This document shows positions 37,480-49,563 of a stretch of DNA of 64,000 nt, one piece after another. Both the position numbers and the translations under genes were made by a program. This stretch comes from Ptychodera flava. Its lineage: Eukaryota; Hemichordata; Enteropneusta; Ptychoderidae. The notes under the pieces are model-generated. The model saw only the letters and a list, made by a program, of their open reading frames with translations, did not search any database and was not told the DNA's origin. Location of the stretch: NCBI RefSeq assembly GCF_041260155.1, contig NC_091942.1:8450501-8514500 (forward strand), read 5' to 3'. Every line of letters starts with the position of its first letter. Position 1 is the stretch's first letter.

Positions 37480-40400
37480 GACAGCAAAAGCATCACAGCT
37501 ACACTCATCGTCATAATCATGATTGTGGTGGCGACGATGATAATGATTCATTATTATTATTATTATTGTACTTGGGCCTCAGCCCAAGTACATTTGTTTT
37601 CATTCCGTGGGAAAAAACTGTAAGGTATAACCATTTCTGGCTGAGACCAGGGAGGGCAAAATGTATTGGCTTCATCTTTCTTGGCATAATAAATGGCGTA
37701 ATGATGTTAACTGAATGGAAGTGCTGCTCTCAGCCAGTCTTGAATAAGTGAGATGTGAATATAAATGCTTCTCTATCTGAGTTTTGGCCAAAAAATCTTC
37801 TGAATATAATCAAAATGCGCATGGAAATGCAACAATTAATGCACCCTCCGTTTCCTAGGCGATGGCACGACCCTTGCTACACCCACTGGACGAGCCAAAG
37901 TGGGAGGGGTAATTTCCGTTTGGTCGAACAGGAGGGCTCGAGACCAGAATTTAACATTTAAACTTGAAACATGTTTAATCACTGACAAGATGTGGATTAG
38001 TGTTAATCAAAGAGAAAGTTTGAAAGGAAAGGTTTTATATCCCGGACACAATGAAAACATTACGACTGGAAACTGTACCCCCGGTTGAGAATAGTAATGC
38101 CCACAGCGATGGAGAACACTTATCCTTGAGCTGAGAAAACCAGACCATCATTTCGAAATAGAGCTGCAGATTCGAGAAGCTCGTTAAAAATAGCTAGGTA
38201 CACCCCAAAAGGGGTGGTTTCGAGTCTTGAGGGCAAATTTCGCCTCCTTCATTTAGAAATCGTACGTTTGTTTTTCCAGGGGAACACATCATTTGACACA
38301 AAATTTGCATGAAAAGGGGTCGCCAGTAAGCACGTGGTCAAATCTGGCATAAGAAACAATATGAAATGTTGGGTAAAGCCAGTCCAAAATAAACTGCTTT
38401 GAACTTTTGTGTTTTGTAATTTATACCACTGCAGTAACATAACTTTTTTTTTGACAACATCACACAATGTAATACGTTTTGAAACTGAATACTCCGACGT
38501 ATTCTGTGTCCCCTTTGCTAAAAAATACGGTATGCCGATTACCATGTAAGGAGCTGATGACGTCAAGACAGACTCGGATTTGTAGTGCGTTTGGTCTTGG
38601 ATGGTGCACGAAGTTTTGTCGAGGTAGCTTGTGTATTTATTTCCTAAATGGGAGATATTAGGGTCGATCTAAAAGAAGGCCGAAAAATGTTATGATACTC
38701 TAAGCGAGCTGAACTCCAATGCGAATGGTTGGATAATTTGGAGGATGTCTAGACTGATCTCGTCTGATTAAGATTATTTGGCGGTCAGTATTGAATTTCA
38801 ACTGCGTCACAAGTTTGCGTCGAACGGTCAACGAACGATATTTTAGAAATCTGGAGACATGGCACATCGCAGTTTTATTTTAGTATTTTATATTTTACAA
38901 AAGATGTAAGAAGCAATGATTTTGTTGAAAATTCTGAAAAAAATATAGGAAGATTTGATCGCGAACACATTTTCACTTGGGGTCAACTAGCCCTGCGTAC
39001 GATGCTGTGTGTTCCGCTACAGCTAACCGCCCCGCTCACCACAGCCCTGCAAAGACCCGTACGTTGGGTCGGTGACTTCAAATCCATTTTGGGACTTGAC
39101 GTAAAAAGCCAAATTACTGCCGAAATTCAGCGTTCTTGGGCCCAAGTCGTATCCCAGCCTACCTCAGCTACTCGATCGCTTCCAAAAATGACAGTCTTTT
39201 ATTCACTTCTCGTAAATAACTGTCGATGTCGGCAACTCTCTCGCTGGCCCTGCGTACGATGCTGTGTGTTAGCTGTGTAGCACATAGCATCGTACGCAGG
39301 GCTAGGGGTCAACATGGGGTCGCAGCCATGTTGCCTCAAAACTTATTTCTGTCTGCACTCAAAACTCAAAAATGTCGCATATGAACCTGAAAAATTGATG
39401 TAATTTTGTCAAACTTCGGCGAAATTTCAGCCTATAGACAAAATTTCATCTAGGTAAGGTAAATTTACTGAAATTTGATCGACAAATAATCCTGAGCTTG
39501 AACGTGACAGCTCGCCTTCTCCGGGAAGTCATGCATCAGGCCAGCTGCCCATATGGCCGGGTGCATGAGATTGTTTTCAAGCGACGGCGGCAGACCGTAC
39601 GGGGCTCTGGATATGAACCTACCGCCGGTGTAGCTGTAATAACTGTTGCGTTGTTTTTAATCACCACGGACGAAGTCCGAGGGGACTTATAGGTTTGGTC
39701 ATGTCCGTGCGTCCGTTCACGCCTAGTACCCAACCCCATACAGATGCACGTCGATTTGTTTCACAATGCTTTCAAATTTGGCCGTGTTAGAGGACTTTTT
39801 AGTTTACACCTCCATAGACTCCCATGTATAACTTATATAAGGCAGTTCTCCATAGATTCGCATGTATGATGCCAAGAAAAATAAAAATTTAGTTTCTCAT
39901 CGTATTCATATTGCCTAAAAGATGCAGTGACACAGTTTTTTTGTCCCCACGGATAAAGTCCAGGGGGCTTATAGATTGGCTCATATCCGTCCATGAGTCC
40001 ATCAGTGAGTCCATCGGTTCACGCAGATATCTCAGACATTTTGACAAAATATCATGTGACCTTGGTGACCTTTGACCTCAAATATACATTATTGTCCATA
40101 ACTCAGTAACCACAAGTGCTACATCCTTCATATTTGGTATGATAAGACACCTTATGACACCACATATTGTACCTCATTAATTATGCGCATATATAATTTT
40201 GAGCGCGCCAATAGAGCTAGAGGTCTGATTTTTGGTATATAGGAATAACTTAGCAATACAATTATTTTGACAAAATGTCACGTGACCTCGATGACCTTTG
40301 ACCTCAAATATATATATTTGTCCACAACTCAGTAACCACAAGTGCTACACCCTTCATAAATGGTATGATGGGACACCTTATGACACCACATATTGTACCT

Positions 40401-40789
40401 CATTAATTATGCGCATATCTAATTCTGAGCAGGCCAATAGAGCTGGATGTCCGATTTTTGGTATATAGGGATAACTATAGGGTAGAAATCTAAATATGCC
40501 CATCTAAATATTAGACATCTACCATCGAGAACACAAGAAATTTGCTGTAATTTGAATATTTAAGGAGTTTAAGCAATTCCCGCTATAAATAAAGAACCCC
40601 TGCCTCAAACTCCACAAAAGTTGCTAGACATATTTTGCCGTTGTCATGCCATTGCTTCGTTTAATAACCAGTTAATCAAATGCCTCATTGACAGGAGGAA
40701 ATTCAAGACAATATTTGAATAGTAGTATATATTGTCCTCAAAATTACTCTATCACGGCCCAAGTACTCATTGCCTTCAGCAATACTGCC

Positions 40790-40851
<62 letters not shown>

Positions 40852-43740
40852 GTTGGTGGTGGTGGTGGTGGTGTTGTTGGTGGTGGTGGTCGTCGTTTTG
40901 TTGTTGTTTTAAGGTCATGATCATAATTGTCTTTGTCGTCGTTGTCATCGTTATAAGCATAAGCGTTGTTATAAAAATATCCTATTGAAAACATGATCCT
41001 TGTTTTCCCTGAAATTAACAGTTTAGTTGTGACATCTGGTATAGCTACACATGCCCGATCGAAATATAAGAGCATTTGCCACTTGCAATAATATGACCAG
41101 TATCAAAATTTGACTGTCAGGAAGTTAAGATGAAAACATGTTCTTCAAATTGTCACTTAAAACTCGCGAAATATACTGACCATTCATATACTTGGTCATG
41201 TAACTTTATTTCATCTTCAGCTTAGTTGTTACATTCCACGGCAAGGCATCGCATGCCGCCTATGCACCATGGGAAGGGGTCAATGCCCTGGACGCTGCGG
41301 TGATGTTCTACCAGAATATGTCGGTGATGAGGCAGCAGATGAAGCCAACGTGGCGTATCCATGGTAACGAACATCTATGTAACCTCTTTGACCTCGAAAA
41401 AACACTTTTAGATAAAATATCTACTATGAACACAAAGATATTGCAATGTCATATTTATTTCGCGTTAGTGTTTTAGGATTGAGTGCCCAAAAAGACATCA
41501 AAATGGTGAAATAATCATCAACAGTGATTGTCAAGGCAAAAAACATACCGCCAAGCATCATGCATTATAACTTCAAAAGTATGGAAAGAATGCTCGACTT
41601 TTGCATATCTCTACGTTGCGGTGATCATACCTATAGGAAATGCAAAGCAGAGGTGGTCGAAGCGTAAAAAAATCTACTGAGCCAAAAATGTTTAAAAAAT
41701 TGCTGTGCCAACTCTGAAATAAATAAGTCAAACTTAAGACCATGAAAAAACATTACGACAATTCTTCTTTAAATGTACTGGTTTGTCCCTAACAGCTTCC
41801 CGCACAAGTTATGAACTATTAAAAGTAAATATATATTCATCAAAAAGGAATATAAGCCGCCTTCATTGTTGTCCTAACTTCATGAACACAGTTATTATTA
41901 ACGTTCAATTCTCGAAGCGGTGATATCTAATGGCGGGGCAAAACCAAACATCATACCGGAGAAGTCAGAGGTGAACTTTTATCTCCGAGCTCCGACAGAA
42001 GCAGAACTGTCTGAATTGAAAGAACGAGCACTTGCGTGCGCCGAGGGAGCTGCAAAGGCTACTGGGTGTAAGGTAGTAATCATTTCCCTGCCGTTTTGAT
42101 TTCTGCTTGTGAGTTTAAGGGATGGAAAACAAGTTTGTTGAGAACTCGTACACGTCGTGTGAGCATTTGGGTCACCAATGTCATCAAGCCGTACCTATGA
42201 AGAAAATTGTTTATTGTTTGCAGAGACGGCAAAGACTTTGTCATAATGATAATACTGGTGTAGCTCGTCATGTGGAATCTCTCCGCCGCTTCGGTACTTG
42301 AAATGAAACTTGTTGGTTTGGGAGAACTGAGATTTTGGTCTGCCATGGAGTATGTTAGAAAAAAAACTTGTACATGTCAGTGGTGCTGGATGCACCCTCA
42401 CGCATATGTATTCTGAGGTACCTTCTCGCGCGAATGCCACTATAATTTACATCAATGTACCCCTGCTATCTTTAGCAGTCAAATTCCCCCTCCAATAAAA
42501 TAATTAAGGATTTCAATCATGCACGTGTTTTCTTTTAGATGGAACACAAACAACTGATGCATTATTCAAATCTCCTCGTCAATAAATTGCTAGCTGGAGT
42601 GTTCATTCAGAATGCCGAAAGATTGGGCGTAAAGTTCTTGACTGAAGAGGAGCTCGCTAAAAAGTCAGCGGGGTCGACCGATATGGGCAATGTTACCTAC
42701 GAAGTGCCTGGTATCCACCCAATATATGGATTGCAGACCGATTCTGTGAATCATTCAAAAGGGTTTACAGCCGCAACAGGTATGTGTCATCGGGGCAGTA
42801 GCCTGACCAAATTGCCGAGGGGCAGAACCTAGCTTAGCAAGGATTTGGTTAAGTTAGATAAATTTACACATTCACAGAGTGGGAAGTGGTAGGGAGGCAC
42901 TTGCCCCCACATGCTACGGCGCCGGCTATTACCAATACTAATTGGTGCTAAATGAAGCCAAAATTTTCAATGGTTCAAAATTAGAAACATTATTTTGAAC
43001 GTGTATATTTTTTATGGGGAGGGGAGGTGAAAGGGACGGGAGGAGAGAGTATTGTAGTATTCTCTGCCTAGAGGAGAGTTGCTCTTATGGCTCCTCATTG
43101 ATGGACTTGATCTTCTAAATTTTGAAGACGAAATGCCTAAAATTATAGACAGTCAACTTTGGTAATGAAAACGAAAGTAATGGGGGACTGTACATAACGA
43201 GCGTTGATACACGCTTACAAACGATATCTGTTGACGTAAAAAATAAAAAAAGTACATAAATTCATTGCCGTCGACGGTTACTTCACCAGAAAAGTCCTTT
43301 TGCTATAAAACATTTTCCTACCTTTTGCAACTTTAATCATGGTGTGAAAGTGCTTAATATATGCAGAACGTTTTTGTGATGATCCATACCTCGTGAGATT
43401 CGCACCTTGCATTTTTACATGTGCTAACCGTTCGGCCGTCTCGGGTATCATCTCCTCCATTTTGCCTCGTGCCACTCGTCCCCCATATCTTGTACGGGTA
43501 TGAAGAAATCGATATGAATATAGACAGAGAAGTAGTCTAGATCAAAACACACGCATTCCAACAAAAGCGCTACAACTATTTTGTTTGTGTTCAGGAGCAC
43601 CTGAGGCTCAAGAACCAACCCTGGTCCAAGCCAAGGCCATGGCTATGACAGTCCTGGATATCTTCTTCAAAGGTGGTCCCATCATGAAACAGATCAGAGA
43701 AGATTTTGAAGAAGCTATTGAGAAGAGTAAAGGTCAATGA
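35994..43740 (+). CDS. PM20D2: PM20D2-like M20 metallopeptidase, copy A (intact, 6 exons)
   Basis: Member of the M20 zinc peptidase family closest to PM20D2, a cytosolic dipeptidase that in mammals removes beta-alanyl-lysine-type side products of carnosine synthesis. Exons: 35994-36371, 37084-37238, 41221-41363, 41918-42072, 42539-42779, 43595-43740; every phase fits, giving 405 residues. Metal-binding candidates seen: Cys97 and His99 in GHACGHN (94-100), Glu135/Glu136 in [10 protein letters not shown], His160 in MMVHP, and a C-terminal His in GIHP (337) or NHS (349). FHGKASHAA (183-191) begins the dimerisation domain. No signal peptide or membrane segment, consistent with a cytosolic enzyme. 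It heads a tandem array (B, C, D downstream). Intron 2 carries a 3.23-kb transposon that copy C lacks. Substrate specificity cannot be read from the sequence. Confidence 0.93.
37084..37238 (+). CDS. PM20D2: PM20D2-A exon 2 (residues 127-178)
   Basis: Contains the catalytic/metal motif [10 protein letters not shown] and MMVHP. Acceptor GCATAG. The 3' third (after His160) differs strongly from copy C while the first 34 residues are identical. Confidence 0.92.
37439..37479 (+). repeat. (ATC)n microsatellite in PM20D2-A intron 2
   Basis: About 13 ATC repeats; counterpart in copy C at 56891-56929. Confidence 0.95.
37565..40796 (-). mobile_element. 3.23-kb unclassified transposable element, copy 2 (PM20D2-A intron 2)
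   Basis: Reverse complement of the element at 20597-24252, about 98% identical by inspection of conserved open frames (for example 2 differences in a 64-residue frame). The terminal palindrome is at 37567-37592. It has two ~225-bp tandem units instead of four. Flanked on both sides by ATT repeats. Absent from the same intron of copy C. Confidence 0.85.
38988..39304. mobile_element. Nested ~317-bp transposon in copy 2
   Basis: Counterpart of 22536-22849, with the same ends and the same GGGGTCAAC flanks, so it was present before copies 1 and 2 spread. Confidence 0.75.
40792..40892 (+). repeat. (ATT)n then (GGT)n microsatellites
   Basis: About 20 TAT/ATT repeats followed by GGTGGTGGT repeats. 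Lies at the border of the copy 2 element; another ATT run stands on the other border (37549-37566). Confidence 0.95.
41221..41363 (+). CDS. PM20D2: PM20D2-A exon 3 (residues 178-226)
   Basis: Encodes [19 protein letters not shown] and [11 protein letters not shown]. The intron before it is 4 kb because of the inserted element at 37565-40796. Confidence 0.93.
41918..42072 (+). CDS. PM20D2: PM20D2-A exon 4 (residues 226-277)
   Basis: Encodes [20 protein letters not shown] and [18 protein letters not shown]. The junction codon gives Ala226, where copy C has the Gly usual in the family. Confidence 0.92.
42539..42779 (+). CDS. PM20D2: PM20D2-A exon 5 (residues 278-358)
   Basis: Encodes [19 protein letters not shown] and NHSKGFT, the C-terminal part of the catalytic domain with the last candidate metal-binding histidine. 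Begins with ATG right after TTTTAG. Confidence 0.92.
43595..43740 (+). CDS. PM20D2: PM20D2-A exon 6 and stop (residues 358-405)
   Basis: Encodes [21 protein letters not shown] and the charged C-terminal helix ending EKSKGQ, then TGA. Confidence 0.93.
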
Positions 43741-44815
43741 AGTCAACGAAATATTGTTACCTTGTGGATGTAATCCCTAATCACTATCCTGATACCCCTT
43801 GCAGAGACGCTGTTTATGAGTTTTACAATGTCAGCCATATAAATGAAAATTTCCTCATTGTAATTATGATGTTATATCGGAAGAAAAAGAAATTAACTTT
43901 ATATCTGACGGTGATTGTTTTACTTGCGTTACACTGATTGTTTTCGACAATTGAATGTATAATAGTGATCTGATCTTAAAGTTCCATTAGCTGTATCTTC
44001 TGGCGATTTTTCCGTTAGTTTTGATTGAAATGATCACTGACTCATGTTGAATAGCCTGTCAAATAACAGAGAATCGCATATTATTCGGAAACATTGGTTG
44101 CCCTACAACTAAGTAACATGTGATTTTACAACGAAAATTTCAATTTTTGTCCGGACAGAAATACAAACTCTGTTGACACGCGGATTGCAACGTAGGCATT
44201 CTTCTGCACCTGCGCGAGCCATTTACAGCAATTTGAAAATAAATATTCATTACTTATGCCCTGTACTTACGTCGTAGTCCATTGTCCGAGCACCTTGCGT
44301 AGCCAGATGTCTGGCAATCCACGACGCAATGTTGTTTTGATCCCGCAATAAACGTGAACTTGTACATCTGGCGTGATCGCGGCGTCACCATATCTGCGTT
44401 CTCCCCAGCACGCTGAGCGTGCCAGACGTCAACAAACGAGCTCGGAAGGGCAACACGTTTGAACAAAAATTAGCAGTTTTATGTGGCTATAACATCACTA
44501 ATCATGTTTGTTTCTTCGTAAAACAACATTTTGCAACAAATATGAGCCTCCAACATGGAATTTTCCGAGGTAAAAAATGGTCAAACGTTACAAATAATGG
44601 CCCTTTAAGATTGTCAAGAAAAACGAGTGGGAGAGTCGACGTTGTCCCAGAATTTTGATCGTTATATGAATTTGCAATGAATCGTGAGTTGATGGTTCAG
44701 GGATGGCAAAAATATCACAAATCATACCAGATGCATATCATTTACTTGTAAGTCAGAGAACAATATAAAACTGAGGAAATCAGTGAGGAAATCTTCCCTG
44801 TGGACACTCTGCTTG

Positions 44816-45607
44816 GGGAGCCGTCATTATTTACGGCGGGGGGGGGGTGTCGGAAGAAATTTCGTCGGAAACTCTGAAATTTCGAGTAAACCCCATGCTT
44901 ACCGAGTAATCCTCCTCTATAACACAGAAATTTTGATTGAACCCCCACTTATAAACGTTAAATATCTAGACATGCATTTGTAAAATTTACACAATATTCA
45001 TATCCTCGTGTACCCTGCCAGATTATCATCGGTTATGTCACGACGGTTGAAAAAGGTGAAACCAAAAAAATGAAATTCAAAGTCACAATAAAGTGTACAT
45101 ATAAAAGCTTAGGCTATAATCAGTATCCAACCGTACAGTATTGTTTACGGGTATCATGACAGGGTTGTCACTCAGATATCTGTCGGGCCGGACTTTGAAA
45201 GTACGGAGAAGGGGGGGGGGGAGAACACACGGGAGGTTGAGAGGGAAAGTGTCTGAGGAGGTTGTACCGTCTCTTGCGTGGAAAAATTTGTGAAATTGAT
45301 GTGTGCAATGGTGCAGTCTAGTGCAATATGAGAGGTGTATTCAATATGTTTTTTTACCCAGTAAAACTGAGAACACACCAAGGGGGAGAGCACGAGAGGG
45401 GAGTGTCCCCCCCCCTCGCATCGAAAATTTTGAGAAATTGATGTGTGAAATGGTGCAATCTGAGCGATATTTGAATTCATTTTGCACCTAAAACTGAGTA
45501 ACCCTGTTCTTTCTCTCCACATTTTGACCACCCCCCTTTAGGATTCAATTTTTGAGTGACCCCCCCATATTCCTCCGACCCCTAGGCTGTAAATAATGAC
45601 GGCTCCC
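44816..45607. mobile_element. 0.79-kb Harbinger-like element in the 3' flank of PM20D2-A
   Basis: Ends GGGAGCCGTCATTATTTAC and its complement GTAAATAATGACGGCTCCC. Flanks TTG and TTA are a 3-bp duplication with one change. The matching 3' flank of copy C (around 60575) reads straight through. Confidence 0.75.
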
Positions 45608-46004
45608 TTACCGGAGAAAAGCTTGCTGACATGCATGCTTTAAGAAAGCAATCGAAACCGGCAATGATAGCACATTTTAATGTAAAATGGGAATTAACTA
45701 TAACTTGTGTGTTTACAAATCTGCCCCAGATGGCAGTTTTATCGCATTCTACAGTTATCGCTTGGTGCTACTTCAAGATAATCGGCCTCCCGTAGCAACT
45801 TCATGATGATTTCGAAGAACACCAACATGCATCTCAATCAAACTCGAGTAAAAAGCTACCTGAAGATATAAAGTATTGTCTCATTTACATTCGCTATTTG
45901 CGTTATTATTTCGTACGGATACTTTAGTGTGCAAAAAACCCTTCATTAGATTCTATAATAATCTTGTAACAATAGCATGTCCGGGCATCATCCAATCATG
46001 ATAA

Positions 46005-47603
46005 GGCCGCGTTCAAAAAAAGTGGTGAGGGGGGGGGCTGGAGGAATTCAGGGGGGGATTCGAAAATTTTTGGGGTAGTCGAGGGGGGGGGACTTGAAAG
46101 TTTTGCTCTGCCTATAGGGGGGGGACCTAAAAATATTTTGACTCCCAACATTTTGATGTTGTCCAATAGTTCTAATGTTAGTAATAATTAAACAAAATCT
46201 AGAACCGTTTTGTCATATTTTATGTCTTTAATCTCGAAAAAGTCTAAGTTTTCGTAGAACAAGTTGGCCTTGTAATGGGGCAGGAGCTACAACTGCTGAT
46301 AATTTTTCAATATTTCTAGACTATGCAATGTATCAAACACAGTTTCTTGGTGTCTCTCTACAGCATGCTGCTGAAAAAGACAATGTTCAGTTTGTCAACA
46401 AAGCTGTTTGTCTAAATATTGGTGATAATTGAATGATGTAAATGCACGGTACACGTAGGCTGTGTTGGCAAGATGAATACTGGATAGCTGGGCAAGAACA
46501 CAATTGTATAAACTGAACAAAAATATTGTCAAAATAAAAAGTTAATACAACTACTGCCCTGCTACTACATACTGACAGTGATACATGTAGCTCTGACTCT
46601 GATGTAGTTTAAGAAGAGTTTCGGTCGTAGGACACTCAATCGACAGTGAAACATACATCCAGCCAGAGAGCAACACATAGAAGACTAGGGAACTAAGAGT
46701 TACCATGGATTTTTGAATTCTGGCATATGAGAACAATCAAATATTAGAGAAAAAAGATGGGGTCATCATACTTGATCTTATACAAATGTACGATGAAAAG
46801 TCCGTTTTTCTAAAATCACTTAAAATCAATATATAAAATCATTCATTTCAAGTTCATGCAGTGAATGAAATTTTCACATCTCATCGTACAATAACACAAA
46901 AGTAAAACTTTGAACAGTAAAGACTCTAATTTAAATGGAAAAATGTGTGACTAAATGGAATCTTTTATTTTTATCAAATTTGCCATTATTACACCCAAAA
47001 TTTCTGAGATTAAAACATTAATATCATGGAATATTTTAACCTTCCAGTATTGTCAATTTTGTAAAACATTTATAAGTGGCATCTAAGTTGTATATGTCTT
47101 GTACTTTTGAAAAAAAAATTCGGTAGGTCACTGTGCTCATTTTTCACAATTTGGTTAAACGTAGCTAGGAATACACAATTTTCATACTCTCTCATGATTG
47201 TCATTTTGTGTGCTTTTCAGCTGGTGCCATTGAACTGGCCAGAGTTGGATAAACTCAAGTCAGCTTAGACTGAGAAATCCAAAAAGTTCACTGATGCATT
47301 TAAAAATGAATCAATTTAAGAACTTGCCCTAGATATATGGCTCTACAACCTGCTGATAAGAGGTAGTGTTGAACATTTGCGTGCAGAACCACACATTACA
47401 TGTTTTTTTTTACTCTGCGTGCATTCCTAATAAATATGCGGCTATATGGTAATTTGGGGGGGGGGACTTGAAAATTTTTGAGGGTATTGAGGGGGGACTT
47501 GAAAATTTTTGAGGGTATTGAGGGGGGGATCTGAAAAAAAATAAGATTTCAATCGCGATTCCTCCAGCCCCCCCCCCCCTCACCATTTTTTTGAACGCGG
47601 CCT
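46005..47603. mobile_element. 1.6-kb Harbinger-like element
   Basis: Ends GGCCGCGTTCAAAAAAA and its complement, each followed inward by G- or C-runs and CTGGAGGAAT. Flanked by TAA on both sides (46002-46004, 47604 onwards). The interior holds a possible short 3'-terminal exon (47221-47268) but no transposase. Confidence 0.75.
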
Positions 47604-48717
47604 AATATTTATTTGGTCGAAGACCCTTTTTTCGAAAGGCTGTCTGGTGTTTTAACGAGTTCTGTAATATTATATAAGATTTCTTGTAGCAATGTAAGGA
47701 CAATTTTCACGGCGCGTTGAGGGGTACAGGAGGTTGGGAGTATCCCGTACTCTATCTAATTTGACAGTTTAGTGACGCCACACTGCTCGCCACGTAAAGA
47801 GGTCAGGACTGGTAACAGTTGGTGCATGTGACGTGACAGAAAAATTTATCTGCGAGATGAAATATAATAAATGCAATATGCCCACAATATAAAGTGAGTG
47901 TTTACAATCCTTGAATGGCATAGCACTAAATTCAATTGGCAGCTGATGTGAGAAGTTTCAGATAGAAATTGCAGAAATGTCGTCTCGACCGCGGAGTGAC
48001 GTCAGTAGGTGAAACACATACGAGCGAGGTGAATGAGAGGTCAGACGATACAGAAGAGCGAATGACACAGAAATTGTGTGAAAAAAAGCAGAAGTAAAAG
48101 TTATGTCATTTAAGTATCTTGAAACTTTGAATATTGTTTTGATGGTTGAAAAATTCGAACCCCTTCACGGTGCTGTGACGCAAAAATGACGTAAAAAACC
48201 GCAAGTACCCGGATGACCCGCGGTCGAGAATTAGAAAGACGTGAGAATTTTTCGGAACACTCTATCGTCGATAAAAAAGGAAGTACCAAATGGTAATTCC
48301 ATACCTTTAGCCTGCACAGCCAATGTCAGAAGGAATTCAGCATAGCCACGTCTACGTTCGCTTCGAAAATGCCAAGAGCACTTAGGACGATTCTGTGCAA
48401 TATTCTCTCTTTGTGGTAAATTCAGGTCGCTTTTCATTAACGTTGTTTCAGTACATTTTAGTGAGCTCATGCATTCAAATCGTTACTTGCTGATTGTCTC
48501 TACCCTATATGATAAATGCTTACAGTGACTAAGCAATCAACGTGACAATTTACTGATTCGAAAGAAATATTGCTTGCTTCTTTTGTTTCACAGCCACTGC
48601 AGAAGGTCCGAAAACCATGTTTACTACTCCAACTCAACCAGAAGAGTCGCATAACCCCTCAGACATTGCCGTAAATACAATATCATAACATGATATAGGC
48701 CGGCATCCGGGCTATTT

Positions 48718-48908
48718 AAATAATAACACATGAGAGCGAGGGCAATATCACGATTTATTGCCTGCCCAAGGGATGGTGGTCATGATCGAAATACTGATGA
48801 TGCCCGAGCCGTAGGCGAGGGCATCATCAGTATTTCGATCATGACCACCAGCCCGAGGGCAGGCAAAAAATCGTGATATTGCCCAAGCTCTCATGTGTTA
48901 TTATTTTT
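48718..48908. mobile_element. Palindromic foldback element 1
   Basis: Two ~90-bp arms, from AATAATAACACATGAGAGC to the centre CCCGAGCCGTAGGCGAGGG, are near-perfect inverted copies. Confidence 0.8.
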
Positions 48909-49289
48909 ATTACACCGAACAAGAAAACATGCAAAGAAACAAAAACACAAAGACTTCTTCGAGTACAGTTCGCCTTCTGAGTCCGGACCTCAGCGTAAAA
49001 TGTTGTCAGTGCCGAGTCTAGGTTGCCGCTAAAGTTTGCCGATCTCCTCGTTGGCGTATCCAAATTTGTTGCTTGCATAGTCGCTGAACACAGAAATTGC
49101 ATTCCTTGTTGCCATTTTCGTTCGTTTGCTGTTTACTTGCATCAAAATATCGTCTAATTGTGCCGGTGACAGCTCTGTATGACGTTTCGCAGCCATAAGT
49201 TGCCAACTGCAAAGTACAACAAGCGAACGACAATTTGTTTTGCGCAGAAAGGATGCGCAGTAAGTAAAATGACGTCATCCATGTAATAT

Positions 49290-49355
49290 CAAATGCAGAG
49301 GGCATCATCAAGTTCGCAGAGGGCATCATCACATTCGCAGAGGGCATCATCACGT
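49290..49355 (+). repeat. Three 21-bp tandem repeats
   Basis: GCAGAGGGCATCATCA followed by AGTTC, CATTC or CGTTT. The GAGGGCATCATCA core also occurs in foldback element 1. Confidence 0.75.
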
Positions 49356-49563
49356 TTTGTAACACACCTCATCCGCAGTCTGTATTCTAATTCGCCAGTT
49401 GATAGTCACGTGGGATGCATTCTTTTTGTGCTGATCCACGTAAACGACGTCATCAGGCATCATTTGTTGGAACTGTTGCCTGCCAGGCATCAGTTCCGAA
49501 AAATGATGCCCGCTGACGTCAAAAACGACATTGACGCGTGCGCGGACCGGAATGTAAACAAAG

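Larger units (their letters stand above)
33570..45800 (+). repeat. Tandem duplication unit carrying PM20D2-A
   Basis: Upstream sequence from about 33.6 kb (the GAATGAGA-rich block, the GGAAGGAGTAATAGT block and the ACTGTATACGTGTA block) and downstream sequence to about 45.8 kb recur around copy C. The upstream part also recurs in front of D. Boundaries are approximate because each unit has its own insertions. Confidence 0.75.

Noticed and set aside
37383..37751. 122-codon frame with a polyhistidine run
   Set aside because: Translation of an ATC microsatellite plus the end of the transposon; low complexity.
40688..40988. Leu/Ile/Tyr-rich frames
   Set aside because: Translations of ATT and GGT microsatellites in three frames.
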